Source: DAOPXV01 sp035352535 (GTDB taxonomy: Bacteria > Muiribacteriota > UBA9980). From it: a stretch of 39,430 bases of DNA. The translations under genes and the position numbers were made by a program. The DNA lies in NCBI GenBank assembly GCA_964545075.1, contig CAZJFS010000027.1, positions 1 through 39,430 of the forward strand. Reading direction: 5' to 3'. Below are positions 24,429 through 32,221 of the stretch, piece after piece; positions within the stretch are counted from its first letter, which is position 1, and every line of letters starts with the position of its first letter. The notes beneath the pieces are model-generated. The model was not told where the DNA came from. It made no database searches and saw only the letters and a list, made by a program, of their open reading frames with translations.

Positions 24429-27400
24429 CTACTTTTCGGTTTCATCTTCCTTGTCATCTTCGTCAGTATCCGGAATCACGGTCATTTTAGCTTCGGCATC
24501 GAGCTGGGCTATAGCCAGTTCAGCGGCAGCGGCGACAACCTCTTCTTTGACGGGTATGGGCTTGCTGTGCTTCTGAAGCTCGATCTTAAGGCCTAAACTC
24601 TGTAATTCCGAGACAAGGACCTTGAATGATTCAGGAACCTTGGGTGTGATGACATTCTCGCCTTTTATTATCGCGCCATAAACTTCTACGCGGCCTTCAA
24701 CGTCGTCCGATTTGACGGTAAGCAATTCTTGAAGGGTGTGAGCCGCGCCGTATGCTTCGAGCGCCCAAACTTCCATTTCACCAAAACGCTGTCCGCCGAA
24801 CTGAGCTTTACCGCCCAGTGGCTGTTGCGTTACTAGCGAATAAGGTCCGGTAGCGCGCGCATGTATCTTGTCGTCGACAAGATGAGCGAGTTTCATTATA
24901 TACATGTAACCGACGGTGACCTTGTTATCGAACGGATTTCCGGTGCGGCCGTCAAATACGACCTGCCTGCCGTCCTCGTTCTCAATAAGGTCGAAATTCG
25001 CGAGGAGTTTCTTTATCGTCGCGACCCTCTCGACGTCGTTCAACGTTTCAATTACTGTTTCAACCTGAGGAAATTTAGCTTTATCTTCGATCTTCGTATA
25101 CTCGAGATTTCCTTCTTTTTCTTCAGTCTCGACGCAATAGAGGATCTCCAGATGCAGATTCTTAAGTTCAACCTTGTTAGTAAAATTCACGACTTTTGAA
25201 AAGTCAAACATTACCTTCGGCGCTTTCTTCGAAGAAACGTCCTGTTCGGACATGGAAATGACGAGCTTGTCGAATTCTTTATCAGCAAGTTTTTTCGTGT
25301 GTCCTACGGGGTAATTGGTCTTCGCATCGTAAAGTATTGAAGTATGATTTACGAAAAGGTATTTGAGCATTTCGATATAAGGAACAAGGCTTTCATTCTT
25401 ATGGCCTGTTCTGCCTTCTTTAAGGTTTTTATCGAATTCCTTCTGACCGTATTCTATGAATTTTTTTGTAAGAGCCAGCTTGTCGAGATTCTCGAATTTG
25501 AAATACGCGAAGCAATCTCTCGTAGCGGGATTGTATAGATGAAGGCGGCCCTGATTGATGGTACGCTGAAGCGACAGGCCGCCGCGTATCTCAACCTCCG
25601 GGGCGCTTTCAAATATAGGAACTTCGATCCGTATTCCAAGTTCTTTTGAAATGAGGCCGAGGTATGTTTCAAGCACCTGCCCGAGATTCATACGGGAAGG
25701 AACGCCGAGAGGATTAAGAACTATCTCGACCGGCGTACCGTCTTCAAGATAAGGCATATCCTTCTCAGGCAGTATCTTCGCGATAACACCCTTGTTTCCA
25801 TGGCGTCCAGCCATTTTATCGCCTTCGGTGATCTTACGCTTTTGAGCGATGAAAACGCGGACGAGTTTATTGACGCCGTGAGGCAGTTCATCTTTATTTT
25901 CACGCGTGAATATCATTACGTCTACAATCTTTCCGCCTTCGCCGTGAGGAACGACGAATGAAGTGTTTCTTACTTCGCGGGCTTTTTCACCGAATATAGC
26001 GCGCAGAAGCTTGTCTTCGGCGGTAAGTTCCGTTTCACCCTTAGGAGTTACTTTCCCAACGAGAATGTCGCCCGACTCAACTTCGGCGCCGATCCTGACA
26101 ATACCGGCCTCATCCAGATGGCGGAGAGCGTCCGATGAAATGTTTGGAATATCGCGGGTTATTTCTTCGGGCCCGAGGCGCGTATCGCGGGTTTCTATTT
26201 CGTATTCTTCTATGTGTATGGATGTGTAAACATCTTCACGGACAAGTCTTTCGGAAAGCAATATAGCATCTTCAAAGTTGTAGCCTTCCCACGGCATGAA
26301 TACGCCGAGGACATTTCTTCCGAGAGCGAGTTCGCCTTGAGATGTTGCTGGACCGTCAGCCAGAACGTCGCCTTTTTTTACCTTCATTCCGGACTTTACC
26401 AGAACTTTCTGATTTATGCATGTGCCCTGATTCGAACGTTTGTATTTCAAAAGTTCGTAACGGTCGTACTGAACTTTTTTCTCGTTGAAATCGGTGCGGT
26501 TGACGTATACGACTTCGCCGTCTATCGTAGCGACTTTCAACGATTTTATATGAGTGAGAGATTCGATCTCTTTGGCTATTTTATCATCTATCGTAACGCC
26601 GATATCGTAGAGTACTTCCTTACCACCCTGTTTGTAGAGCGGCTCTTTTATGACGTGGCCGAGAAGACCTTCCCAGAACATCTTTTTGGTTTTTTCAATA
26701 ACGATGTTCTGTGCGTCAACGCTTTTTACGACACCGTCGGAGTTTGCTACGACCATGACTCCGGAATCCTTGGCGACTTTGTGCTCAAGGCCCGTACCGA
26801 CGAACGCAGGTTCGGTCCTTAAAAGCGGAACGGCCTGACGTTGCATGTTCGTTCCCATCAATGCGCGGTTCGCGTCATCATTTTCAAGGAACGGGATAAG
26901 CGCTGTAGCTACCGATACGACCTGCAACGGAGATACCTGAACGAGGTCGGCTTCGGCCGAGGGAATGAAAAGGAATTCATATTCCTCGTCGCGCTTAAAC
27001 TTAGCGGAAACTATAGTTTCTTTTATTACTTCGTATTTGGATTCTTTCGTGAGGCCGTAGTTAAGATCGGCGGGGCATACGTTGTATTCGTCTTCTTCAT
27101 ACGCGTCAAGATATTTGACGTCCTTCGAAACCATGTTATCTTTAATGGGTCTGAAGGGGCTTTCGATGAATCCGAACTCGTTGATATTCGAATAGATCGC
27201 AAGCGAGCTTATAAGACCGGCGTTCGGGCCTTCAGGCGTTTCGATCGGACATATTCTTCCATAGTGAGTAGGATGCACGTCGCGGACTTCGTAACCAGCG
27301 CGTTCCCTTCTTACGCCGCCGGGCCCGAGGGCCGATATACGGCGTTTGTGAGTGAGTTCCGACAGCGGATTGGTCTGATCCATGAACTGCGAAAGCTGCG

Positions 27401-29258
27401 AAGTTCCAAAGAAATCTTTTATCATAGCGGCGACCGGCCTTGCGTTGATAAGACTCTGAGACGATATCTGCGCAGCGTCCTGAATGGTCATACGCTCTTT
27501 TATGTCGCGCTCCATTCTTATAAGGCTCATTCTGAACTGGTTCTGTAAAAGTTCGCCGACTCTTCTGACACGCCTGTTTCCAAGGTGGTCGATATCATCG
27601 ACGTGACCGAGGCCGTTGCAAAGATCGATAAGATAACGCACTACCGATATTATATCGGATTTCGTCAATATTCTTCCTTTTTTTACTGTTATCGATTCGA
27701 TGCGGGCTTCTTTTATCGAGTTGAATATTTCTTTTGTCAATATCGTTCCGGCATCGACTTTTTTATTCTGTTTGGACGATGCGTCAACGTATTTTATCGT
27801 ATGAACTATCTCGCGGCCGATAATCTTTTTCTTCAAAAGTTCTTCTTCTTCGAAAGAAAGCATTTCATACTGGCTCTTCGATATCGTCGTGAGAGTTCCG
27901 TCTGCGGTTATTATTTTAAGCGTCTGAAGCTTCATTTTATTAACTTTCGAAGCCATTTCGGGAGTTATGGTAGTTTTCGGCTCATAAAGGACCGCGTTTG
28001 TTTTCGGATCAATTATCGTTTCGCCGAGGGTCTTTCCGATAAGCGATTTTCTGAAAGCATCCTTATCGCGGAAAATGATCTCTTCGAAATCAAATTCGTT
28101 ATAAACTTCGAGCACTTCTTCGTCCGCCGTAAGAAGCTTGATGCTGGGACGGTCGGTTTTTTCGATCATATCTATAACTTCGCGGGTTATCTCTTCGCCG
28201 TATTCGACGAGTATTTCGCCCGTTTCATTTTCGATGACGGTTTCGCCGGCGATCTTTCCGGTTATTCTGTCGCGTATTTTAAGCTTCTGATTAAGCTTGT
28301 AACGGCCGACATCCGCGAGATCGTACTTTCTCGGATCGAAGAAAAGCATATTTATAAGGGTCTGCGCCGTTTCTTCTATAAATGGTTCTCCGGGGCGCAT
28401 TTTCGAATAAACGTCAGCTAGAGCTTCAGACTGGCTCTTGGTCTTATCATATTTAAGCGTGTTGGTGACGTATTCATTATTCGAGAAAAGCTCGGATATT
28501 TCTTCGGTCGAATAGCCAAGGGATTTGAAAAGTACCGTTACAGGCTGCTTTCTTTTTCTATCGATACGCACGTGTATGGTATCTTTTATTACGTCAAGCT
28601 CGAATTCAAGCCATGCGCCGCGATAGGGAATTATTTTGGCGAGATACTGTTTCTTGAGCTTATTGTATTTGTAGTACGCGCCGGGCGAACGATGGAGCTG
28701 TGATACGACTACGCGTTCGGCGCCGTTTATTATGAACGTGCCTCTCTGCGTCATACAGGGAAGGTTGGCGAGGAATATTTCCTGTTCCTTGACTTCACCG
28801 GAGTTTTTGTTGATGAGGCGGACGACTATTGAAAGTGAAACGCCATATGTGACGTCTCTTTTTTTGCATTCGTTAGGATCATATTTTATCCTGTAAGGAA
28901 CGCCATCTATCGTGGCATAAGTGCATTCGCGTTCCTTGTAAACGCAGTCAAAATAACCGCATTCACGAACTTTTCCACCTTTCGTATCCGGACAGTCCTT
29001 GCAGCGGCCGAGGCCGAGCTTGTATTCCACGAATTCAAGTATGAGATTACCCGTGAAATCCTGAATAGGGAAGATATCGAGGAATATTTCCTGAAGTCCC
29101 TGTCTTAAACGGTTTGACGGTGAACGGTGGGCCTGAAGAAAATCGCGATAAGACGCCAGCTGGACGTCTATCAGATTCGGCACGTCAATGACGTAATCGC
29201 CGGCGCCATAACTTAACTTGTTATGACCAGTTGTGCTGTTTTTAATTACCCTGGGCAT
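24429..29258 (-). CDS. rpoB: RNA polymerase subunit beta, enlarged
   Basis: 1609 residues against 1180-1340 normally. Start ATG 29258, with AAGGAG (29268-29273) 9 bases upstream. Core blocks are conserved: SQLSQFMDQTNPLSELTHKR with D627, H637 and S642 of the rifampicin pocket; RDVHPTHYGRICPIETPEG; GDKMAGRHGNKG; GGKAQFGGQRFGEMEVWALE. The pocket position equivalent to E. coli I572 is alanine (A680). Extra parts are a cysteine-rich stretch (C86, C89, C100, C105, C112) before the usual ECKKRDVTYG; three copies of the small GK...DPKTNxxL module at 328-530, where Bacillus has one; another copy at about 862-920; and about 190 residues (1225-1415) before the conserved FDGRTGNPF. The acidic tail ends in DEDDKEDETEK. 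rpoC follows after 51 bases. Confidence 0.97.
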   Translation of the reverse strand: MPRVIKNSTTGHNKLSYGAGDYVIDVPNLIDVQLASYRDFLQAHRSPSNRLRQGLQEIFLDIFPIQDFTGNLILEFVEYKLGLGRCKDCPDTKGGKVRECGYFDCVYKERECTYATIDGVPYRIKYDPNECKKRDVTYGVSLSIVVRLINKNSGEVKEQEIFLANLPCMTQRGTFIINGAERVVVSQLHRSPGAYYKYNKLKKQYLAKIIPYRGAWLEFELDVIKDTIHVRIDRKRKQPVTVLFKSLGYSTEEISELFSNNEYVTNTLKYDKTKSQSEALADVYSKMRPGEPFIEETAQTLINMLFFDPRKYDLADVGRYKLNQKLKIRDRITGKIAGETVIENETGEILVEYGEEITREVIDMIEKTDRPSIKLLTADEEVLEVYNEFDFEEIIFRDKDAFRKSLIGKTLGETIIDPKTNAVLYEPKTTITPEMASKVNKMKLQTLKIITADGTLTTISKSQYEMLSFEEEELLKKKIIGREIVHTIKYVDASSKQNKKVDAGTILTKEIFNSIKEARIESITVKKGRILTKSDIISVVRYLIDLCNGLGHVDDIDHLGNRRVRRVGELLQNQFRMSLIRMERDIKERMTIQDAAQISSQSLINARPVAAMIKDFFGTSQLSQFMDQTNPLSELTHKRRISALGPGGVRRERAGYEVRDVHPTHYGRICPIETPEGPNAGLISSLAIYSNINEFGFIESPFRPIKDNMVSKDVKYLDAYEEDEYNVCPADLNYGLTKESKYEVIKETIVSAKFKRDEEYEFLFIPSAEADLVQVSPLQVVSVATALIPFLENDDANRALMGTNMQRQAVPLLRTEPAFVGTGLEHKVAKDSGVMVVANSDGVVKSVDAQNIVIEKTKKMFWEGLLGHVIKEPLYKQGGKEVLYDIGVTIDDKIAKEIESLTHIKSLKVATIDGEVVYVNRTDFNEKKVQYDRYELLKYKRSNQGTCINQKVLVKSGMKVKKGDVLADGPATSQGELALGRNVLGVFMPWEGYNFEDAILLSERLVREDVYTSIHIEEYEIETRDTRLGPEEITRDIPNISSDALRHLDEAGIVRIGAEVESGDILVGKVTPKGETELTAEDKLLRAIFGEKAREVRNTSFVVPHGEGGKIVDVMIFTRENKDELPHGVNKLVRVFIAQKRKITEGDKMAGRHGNKGVIAKILPEKDMPYLEDGTPVEIVLNPLGVPSRMNLGQVLETYLGLISKELGIRIEVPIFESAPEVEIRGGLSLQRTINQGRLHLYNPATRDCFAYFKFENLDKLALTKKFIEYGQKEFDKNLKEGRTGHKNESLVPYIEMLKYLFVNHTSILYDAKTNYPVGHTKKLADKEFDKLVISMSEQDVSSKKAPKVMFDFSKVVNFTNKVELKNLHLEILYCVETEEKEGNLEYTKIEDKAKFPQVETVIETLNDVERVATIKKLLANFDLIENEDGRQVVFDGRTGNPFDNKVTVGYMYIMKLAHLVDDKIHARATGPYSLVTQQPLGGKAQFGGQRFGEMEVWALEAYGAAHTLQELLTVKSDDVEGRVEVYGAIIKGENVITPKVPESFKVLVSELQSLGLKIELQKHSKPIPVKEEVVAAAAELAIAQLDAEAKMTVIPDTDEDDKEDETEK

Positions 29259-29512
29259 TAATCACAACTCCTTACAACGTTATTTTTTTAATACGCATAT
29301 AAATAAAAAGCTAACACCACGGCCGCTTATCTTCATTTTTTAGAGTGATAAGAGCCAAGATGCGTTTATAATATTTAGTTTTCGATATTTTTTACATTTT
29401 TCAATCTGGTTGGACCGGTGACCAAACTTTAAAATAATTAATACATAAAAAAGCCTTTTTCCTATAAAAAGGCTTTAATTACTCATTTTTCATTATATTT
29501 TTTTTTCAAGTA
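29259..29512 (-). promoter_or_regulatory. long 5' leader of the rpoBC operon
   Basis: About 254 bases lie between the predicted start point (near 29512) and ATG 29258. The leader holds the early terminator hairpin, an imperfect palindrome around ACCGGT (29408-29425) and a CTTATC/GATAAG hairpin. No gene is seen in it. Confidence 0.55.
29447..29476 (-). terminator. early terminator or attenuator in the rpoBC leader
   Basis: An 11-base perfect stem AAAGCCTTTTT/AAAAAGGCTTT (29450-29460, 29466-29476) with a 5-base loop, followed by a U-run on the minus strand. It lies about 36 bases after the predicted rpoB start point and more than 190 bases before rpoB. Confidence 0.7.
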
Positions 29513-29518
29513 AAATAT

Positions 29519-29547
29519 ATTTTATCAGAATTGACAGGATAAGTCAA
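29519..29547 (-). promoter_or_regulatory. promoter of rpoBC
   Basis: TTGACT (29542-29547), an exact 17-base spacer and TAAAAT (29519-29524), on the minus strand. Confidence 0.75.
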
Positions 29548-29578
29548 GGATTTTATTTCACCAGCGGTTTTAAGCTGG

Positions 29579-29615
29579 ATTTTCATGTATGAAAATTAAT
29601 CTCGTACATTTTCAT
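29579..29615. promoter_or_regulatory. operator-like palindrome plus extra half-site between divergent promoters
   Basis: ATTTTCAT (29579-29586), 2 bases, ATGAAAAT (29589-29596): a perfect 8+8 palindrome. A further ATTTTCAT occurs at 29608-29615, exactly 29 bases from the first. The group sits upstream of both the rpoBC and the phosphoesterase promoters. The rest of 29548-29692 shows nothing else I can name. Confidence 0.4.
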
Positions 29616-29692
29616 CAAAAATATCTAAAGCGACGCGCGGAAAACAAACTCTACGCTTTCAAAAAGTATATTTGTGAAAACCGACGATATCA

Positions 29693-29721
29693 TTGACAAA
29701 TATCCTTTTTAAGAGTAAAAT
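29693..29721 (+). promoter_or_regulatory. promoter of the metallophosphoesterase gene
   Basis: TTGACA (29693-29698), a 17-base spacer and TAAAAT (29716-29721). The predicted start near 29728 leaves a short leader with AGGAAGAGGG before ATG 29762. Confidence 0.8.
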
Positions 29722-29761
29722 ACACCATAATTAATTTTATCAGTAGGAAGAGGGTAGTATT

Positions 29762-30712
29762 ATGTTAAAAAAATCATCGCCCGCGTTTTTCAAATCGGTA
29801 TTCTTTATTTTCTCTTTTGTTTGTGTAGTCCTGTTAACGGCCGGAGCCGCTTTCGCCGAAGACTTTAATTTCGTCAGCATGGCCGACGCCCGTGGCGAAT
29901 CAACCGCCGTCAATAAACCCATTCTCGACAAACTGGTCGCAAACGCGGTGGCCGCGGCCCCTGAATTCGTTTTATTCGAAGGCGACACGGTCTTAGGCAG
30001 CAAAAAAGATCTGAACAGGTTCAAAGCTCAGCTCGGTGAATTCAAGCAGGCTATGAAACCGCTGTCCGACATCTGTAAAATATACTACGCCGTCGGCAAC
30101 CACGAGTGCAACGGCCAGGCGCATCAGGACCTCTTCCGTCAGACATTCAACTGCCCGACTTCCGGCCCCGGCGGAAAATATGAAGGCTTCGCTTATTCCT
30201 TCGACCACAAGAACTCACACTTTATATGCCTCGCAACCAACCTTTTCGATGAGAACAATATGCTTTCCAACGACCAGATGAAATGGCTCGAAGGCGACCT
30301 CAAAATGAGCATGAACGCGGAACACGTTTTCGTAATAGGCCATTCTCCAGCGTATCCGGTTGGCTCTCATATAGGCAGCTCACTCGACAAATATCCCGCG
30401 CAGCGCGATAAATTCTGGGCGCTTCTCAACAAATACAGGGTCGACGCTTATTTCTGCGGCCACGAACACACTTTCGACAGGCAAAAAGTCAACAACGTAT
30501 TTCAGATCATCAACGGTTCCTGCGGCGCGCCGTTAAGAACCAAGATAGGCCGCGGCGGCACCGAAAATTACAGCGGCAGTTTCTTCCAGTATGTACTGGT
30601 AAATATTTCAGGGCCGGACGTAACATTCTCGGTCTACGACGAAACCAACAAGCTGCGCGACAAGTTCCGCTTAAGCAGAAGAGTTTTAAATACAATGCAC
30701 TCCGAAGAGTAG
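29762..30712 (+). CDS. exported metallophosphoesterase
   Basis: 316 residues. A signal peptide (LKK, a hydrophobic core about 11-30, AFA|E cleavage near 32) is followed by a calcineurin-type metallophosphoesterase domain. Metal motifs in order: D42-A-R44 (the first motif is DxR instead of the common DxH), GDT (74-76), GNHE (112-115), GHSPAYP (193-199) and GHEH (233-236). The order and the SPxYP and HEHTFDR segments resemble purple-acid-phosphatase-like members. It probably hydrolyses phosphate esters outside the cytoplasm; the substrate is unknown. It is a single gene with its own promoter and a strong terminator, divergent from rpoBC. Confidence 0.9.
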   Translation: MLKKSSPAFFKSVFFIFSFVCVVLLTAGAAFAEDFNFVSMADARGESTAVNKPILDKLVANAVAAAPEFVLFEGDTVLGSKKDLNRFKAQLGEFKQAMKPLSDICKIYYAVGNHECNGQAHQDLFRQTFNCPTSGPGGKYEGFAYSFDHKNSHFICLATNLFDENNMLSNDQMKWLEGDLKMSMNAEHVFVIGHSPAYPVGSHIGSSLDKYPAQRDKFWALLNKYRVDAYFCGHEHTFDRQKVNNVFQIINGSCGAPLRTKIGRGGTENYSGSFFQYVLVNISGPDVTFSVYDETNKLRDKFRLSRRVLNTMHSEE

Positions 30713-30756
30713 GTTTTCCCGGAAACATCGTTTTTACTCATATCGAATAAATAATC

Positions 30757-30800
30757 AAAATAAAAAGAGGCCGTCGCATTTGCCGGCCTCTTTTTATTTT
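30757..30800. terminator. long bidirectional terminator
   Basis: A 17-base perfect stem (30757-30773 with 30784-30800) flanked by A and T runs, between the phosphoesterase (+) and tyrS (-). Confidence 0.93.
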
Positions 30801-30831
30801 GTGGACTTTGTCGCTTCGCGCCCTTTTAGAA

Positions 30832-30890
30832 TAGAGATTGGAACGAACCAAGCTTTCTGAACTCATCAGAAATTCCTTAATCGTTCTCTA
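30832..30890. other. structured spacer downstream of tyrS
   Basis: Nested inverted repeats: inner TTTCTGA/TCAGAAA (30854-30860, 30866-30872), outer GAACGA/TCGTTC (30841-30846, 30881-30886) and flanking TAGAG/CTCTA. No gene or promoter is evident. It could be the tyrS 3' end, a small RNA or a repeat unit. Confidence 0.3.
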
Positions 30891-30955
30891 CTCTCTTTTA
30901 ACTATCCACGACAGGCTTCATCGCACGACGCGTTTAGCGTTATGCGACAGCGATA

Positions 30956-32176
30956 TTAAAGAACAACTTTCGCGAAGTTTCGCTTTCCCGCCTGTATTAT
31001 TATTTCGCCGCTATATTTAGCGTATTCGATGTTCTCATCCATACATTTTTCCGAATTGATTTTCAATCCGCCGCCGGCGATCAGCTGGCGCGCCTTTGAA
31101 TTACTTTCCGCGAAGCCAAGGTCGGCGATAAGGCCGATAAGCGATATTTTCCCGTCCTTCAATTTCGACTTGTCGAAGTTATATGTCTTTATATCGTCTG
31201 GAATTTCCTTGTTGGAAACGACTTTTTCAAACCCGGCCTGGGCGGTATCCGCCGCCGCCTTGTCATGATACATGGTCGTTATGATACTGGCGAGCTTCAT
31301 CTTTATCACTTTCGGATTCACCGTGTTTTCCGCGCACTGTTTCTTCATGTCGGCGATCTCGCTCATCGGAACGTCGGTCAAAAGTTCGAAATATTTAAAC
31401 ATCATGTCGTCCGATATGGACATGACCTTTCCATACATATTCTTGGGCTCTTCGCTTATTCCGATATAGTTGCCGAGCGACTTGCTCATTTTATGGACTC
31501 CGTCAAGCCCCTCGAGAATCGGCATGGTGAGGACGCACTGCGACGCCTGGCCATATTCCTTCTGAAGCGAGCGGCCCACTAAAAGGTTGAATTTCTGGTC
31601 CGTCCCTCCAAGCTCCACGTCGGCATTAAGCGCAACGGAGTCGTATCCCTGCATGAGAGGGTACATGAATTCATGTATCGAAATCGGACGCTGCGATTTG
31701 AACCTGTTCAAAAAGTCGTCGCGTTCGAGCATTCTGGCCACCGTATATTTCGCGGCGAGCTTTAAAACGTCCATGAAGTTCATGGGCGCGAGCCAGTGCG
31801 AATTGAAAACTATCGTCGTCTTGTCCATATCCAGAATCTTTTTGACCTGATGCTTGTACGTTTCAACGTTAGCCGCTATCTGTTCCTCGGTAAGCGGCTT
31901 TCTCGTCTCGCTTTTGCCGGTCGGATCGCCTATCCTGGCCGTAAAATCGCCTATGAGAAAAACGACCTTGTGGCCGAGATCCTGGAATTGCCGCATTTTG
32001 CGCAGAACCACCGTATGGCCCAGATGCAGATCCGGAGCCGTAGGATCGGCGCCCAGTTTTATGACGAGAGGCTTGTTCTTATCCAGAGATTTTTCGATTT
32101 TTTTCGCGAGTTCCTCCTCCGATATTATCTCGACGGTCCCGCGTTTTATGATCTCCATCTGCTGTTTGACGTCCAT
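30956..32176 (-). CDS. tyrS: tyrosyl-tRNA synthetase
   Basis: 406 residues from ATG 32176. A GTG three codons earlier lies on top of the ribosome site AAAGGG (32185-32190), so the ATG is preferred. Class I signatures are HLGH (51-54, after PDL) and KMSKS (229-233, in GVHKMSKSLGNY). The tyrosine-binding region GADPTAPDLHLGHTV, the ADVELGGTDQKFN block and a C-terminal S4 RNA-binding domain (about 340-400, with SKARQLIAGGGLKIN) complete the enzyme. It charges tRNA-Tyr in the cytosol. The HLGH and GGTDQ forms fit the TyrZ-like group. It lies 45 bases downstream of dnaJ with no promoter seen between them. There is no T-box leader. Confidence 0.96.
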   Translation of the reverse strand: MDVKQQMEIIKRGTVEIISEEELAKKIEKSLDKNKPLVIKLGADPTAPDLHLGHTVVLRKMRQFQDLGHKVVFLIGDFTARIGDPTGKSETRKPLTEEQIAANVETYKHQVKKILDMDKTTIVFNSHWLAPMNFMDVLKLAAKYTVARMLERDDFLNRFKSQRPISIHEFMYPLMQGYDSVALNADVELGGTDQKFNLLVGRSLQKEYGQASQCVLTMPILEGLDGVHKMSKSLGNYIGISEEPKNMYGKVMSISDDMMFKYFELLTDVPMSEIADMKKQCAENTVNPKVIKMKLASIITTMYHDKAAADTAQAGFEKVVSNKEIPDDIKTYNFDKSKLKDGKISLIGLIADLGFAESNSKARQLIAGGGLKINSEKCMDENIEYAKYSGEIIIQAGKRNFAKVVL

Positions 32177-32221
32177 TAGAAACACCCTTTCATGTATTAA
32201 TATTTGATTATATTCTAAAAG

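Noticed and set aside
27585..28421. Open frame of 278 codons on the plus strand inside rpoB, and similar long frames at 26214-26822 and 26841-27548
   Set aside because: They lie antisense to highly conserved rpoB codons, have no ribosome site, and their residue make-up (many F, Y, R, D) is that of reverse-strand shadows.
29740..30208. Minus-strand frames over the phosphoesterase start
   Set aside because: They cover the promoter, signal peptide and metal motifs of a well-supported plus-strand gene.
32179..32221. T-box or other tRNA-sensing leader before tyrS
   Set aside because: The dnaJ-tyrS spacer is only 45 bases, too short for a T-box, and contains no such element.
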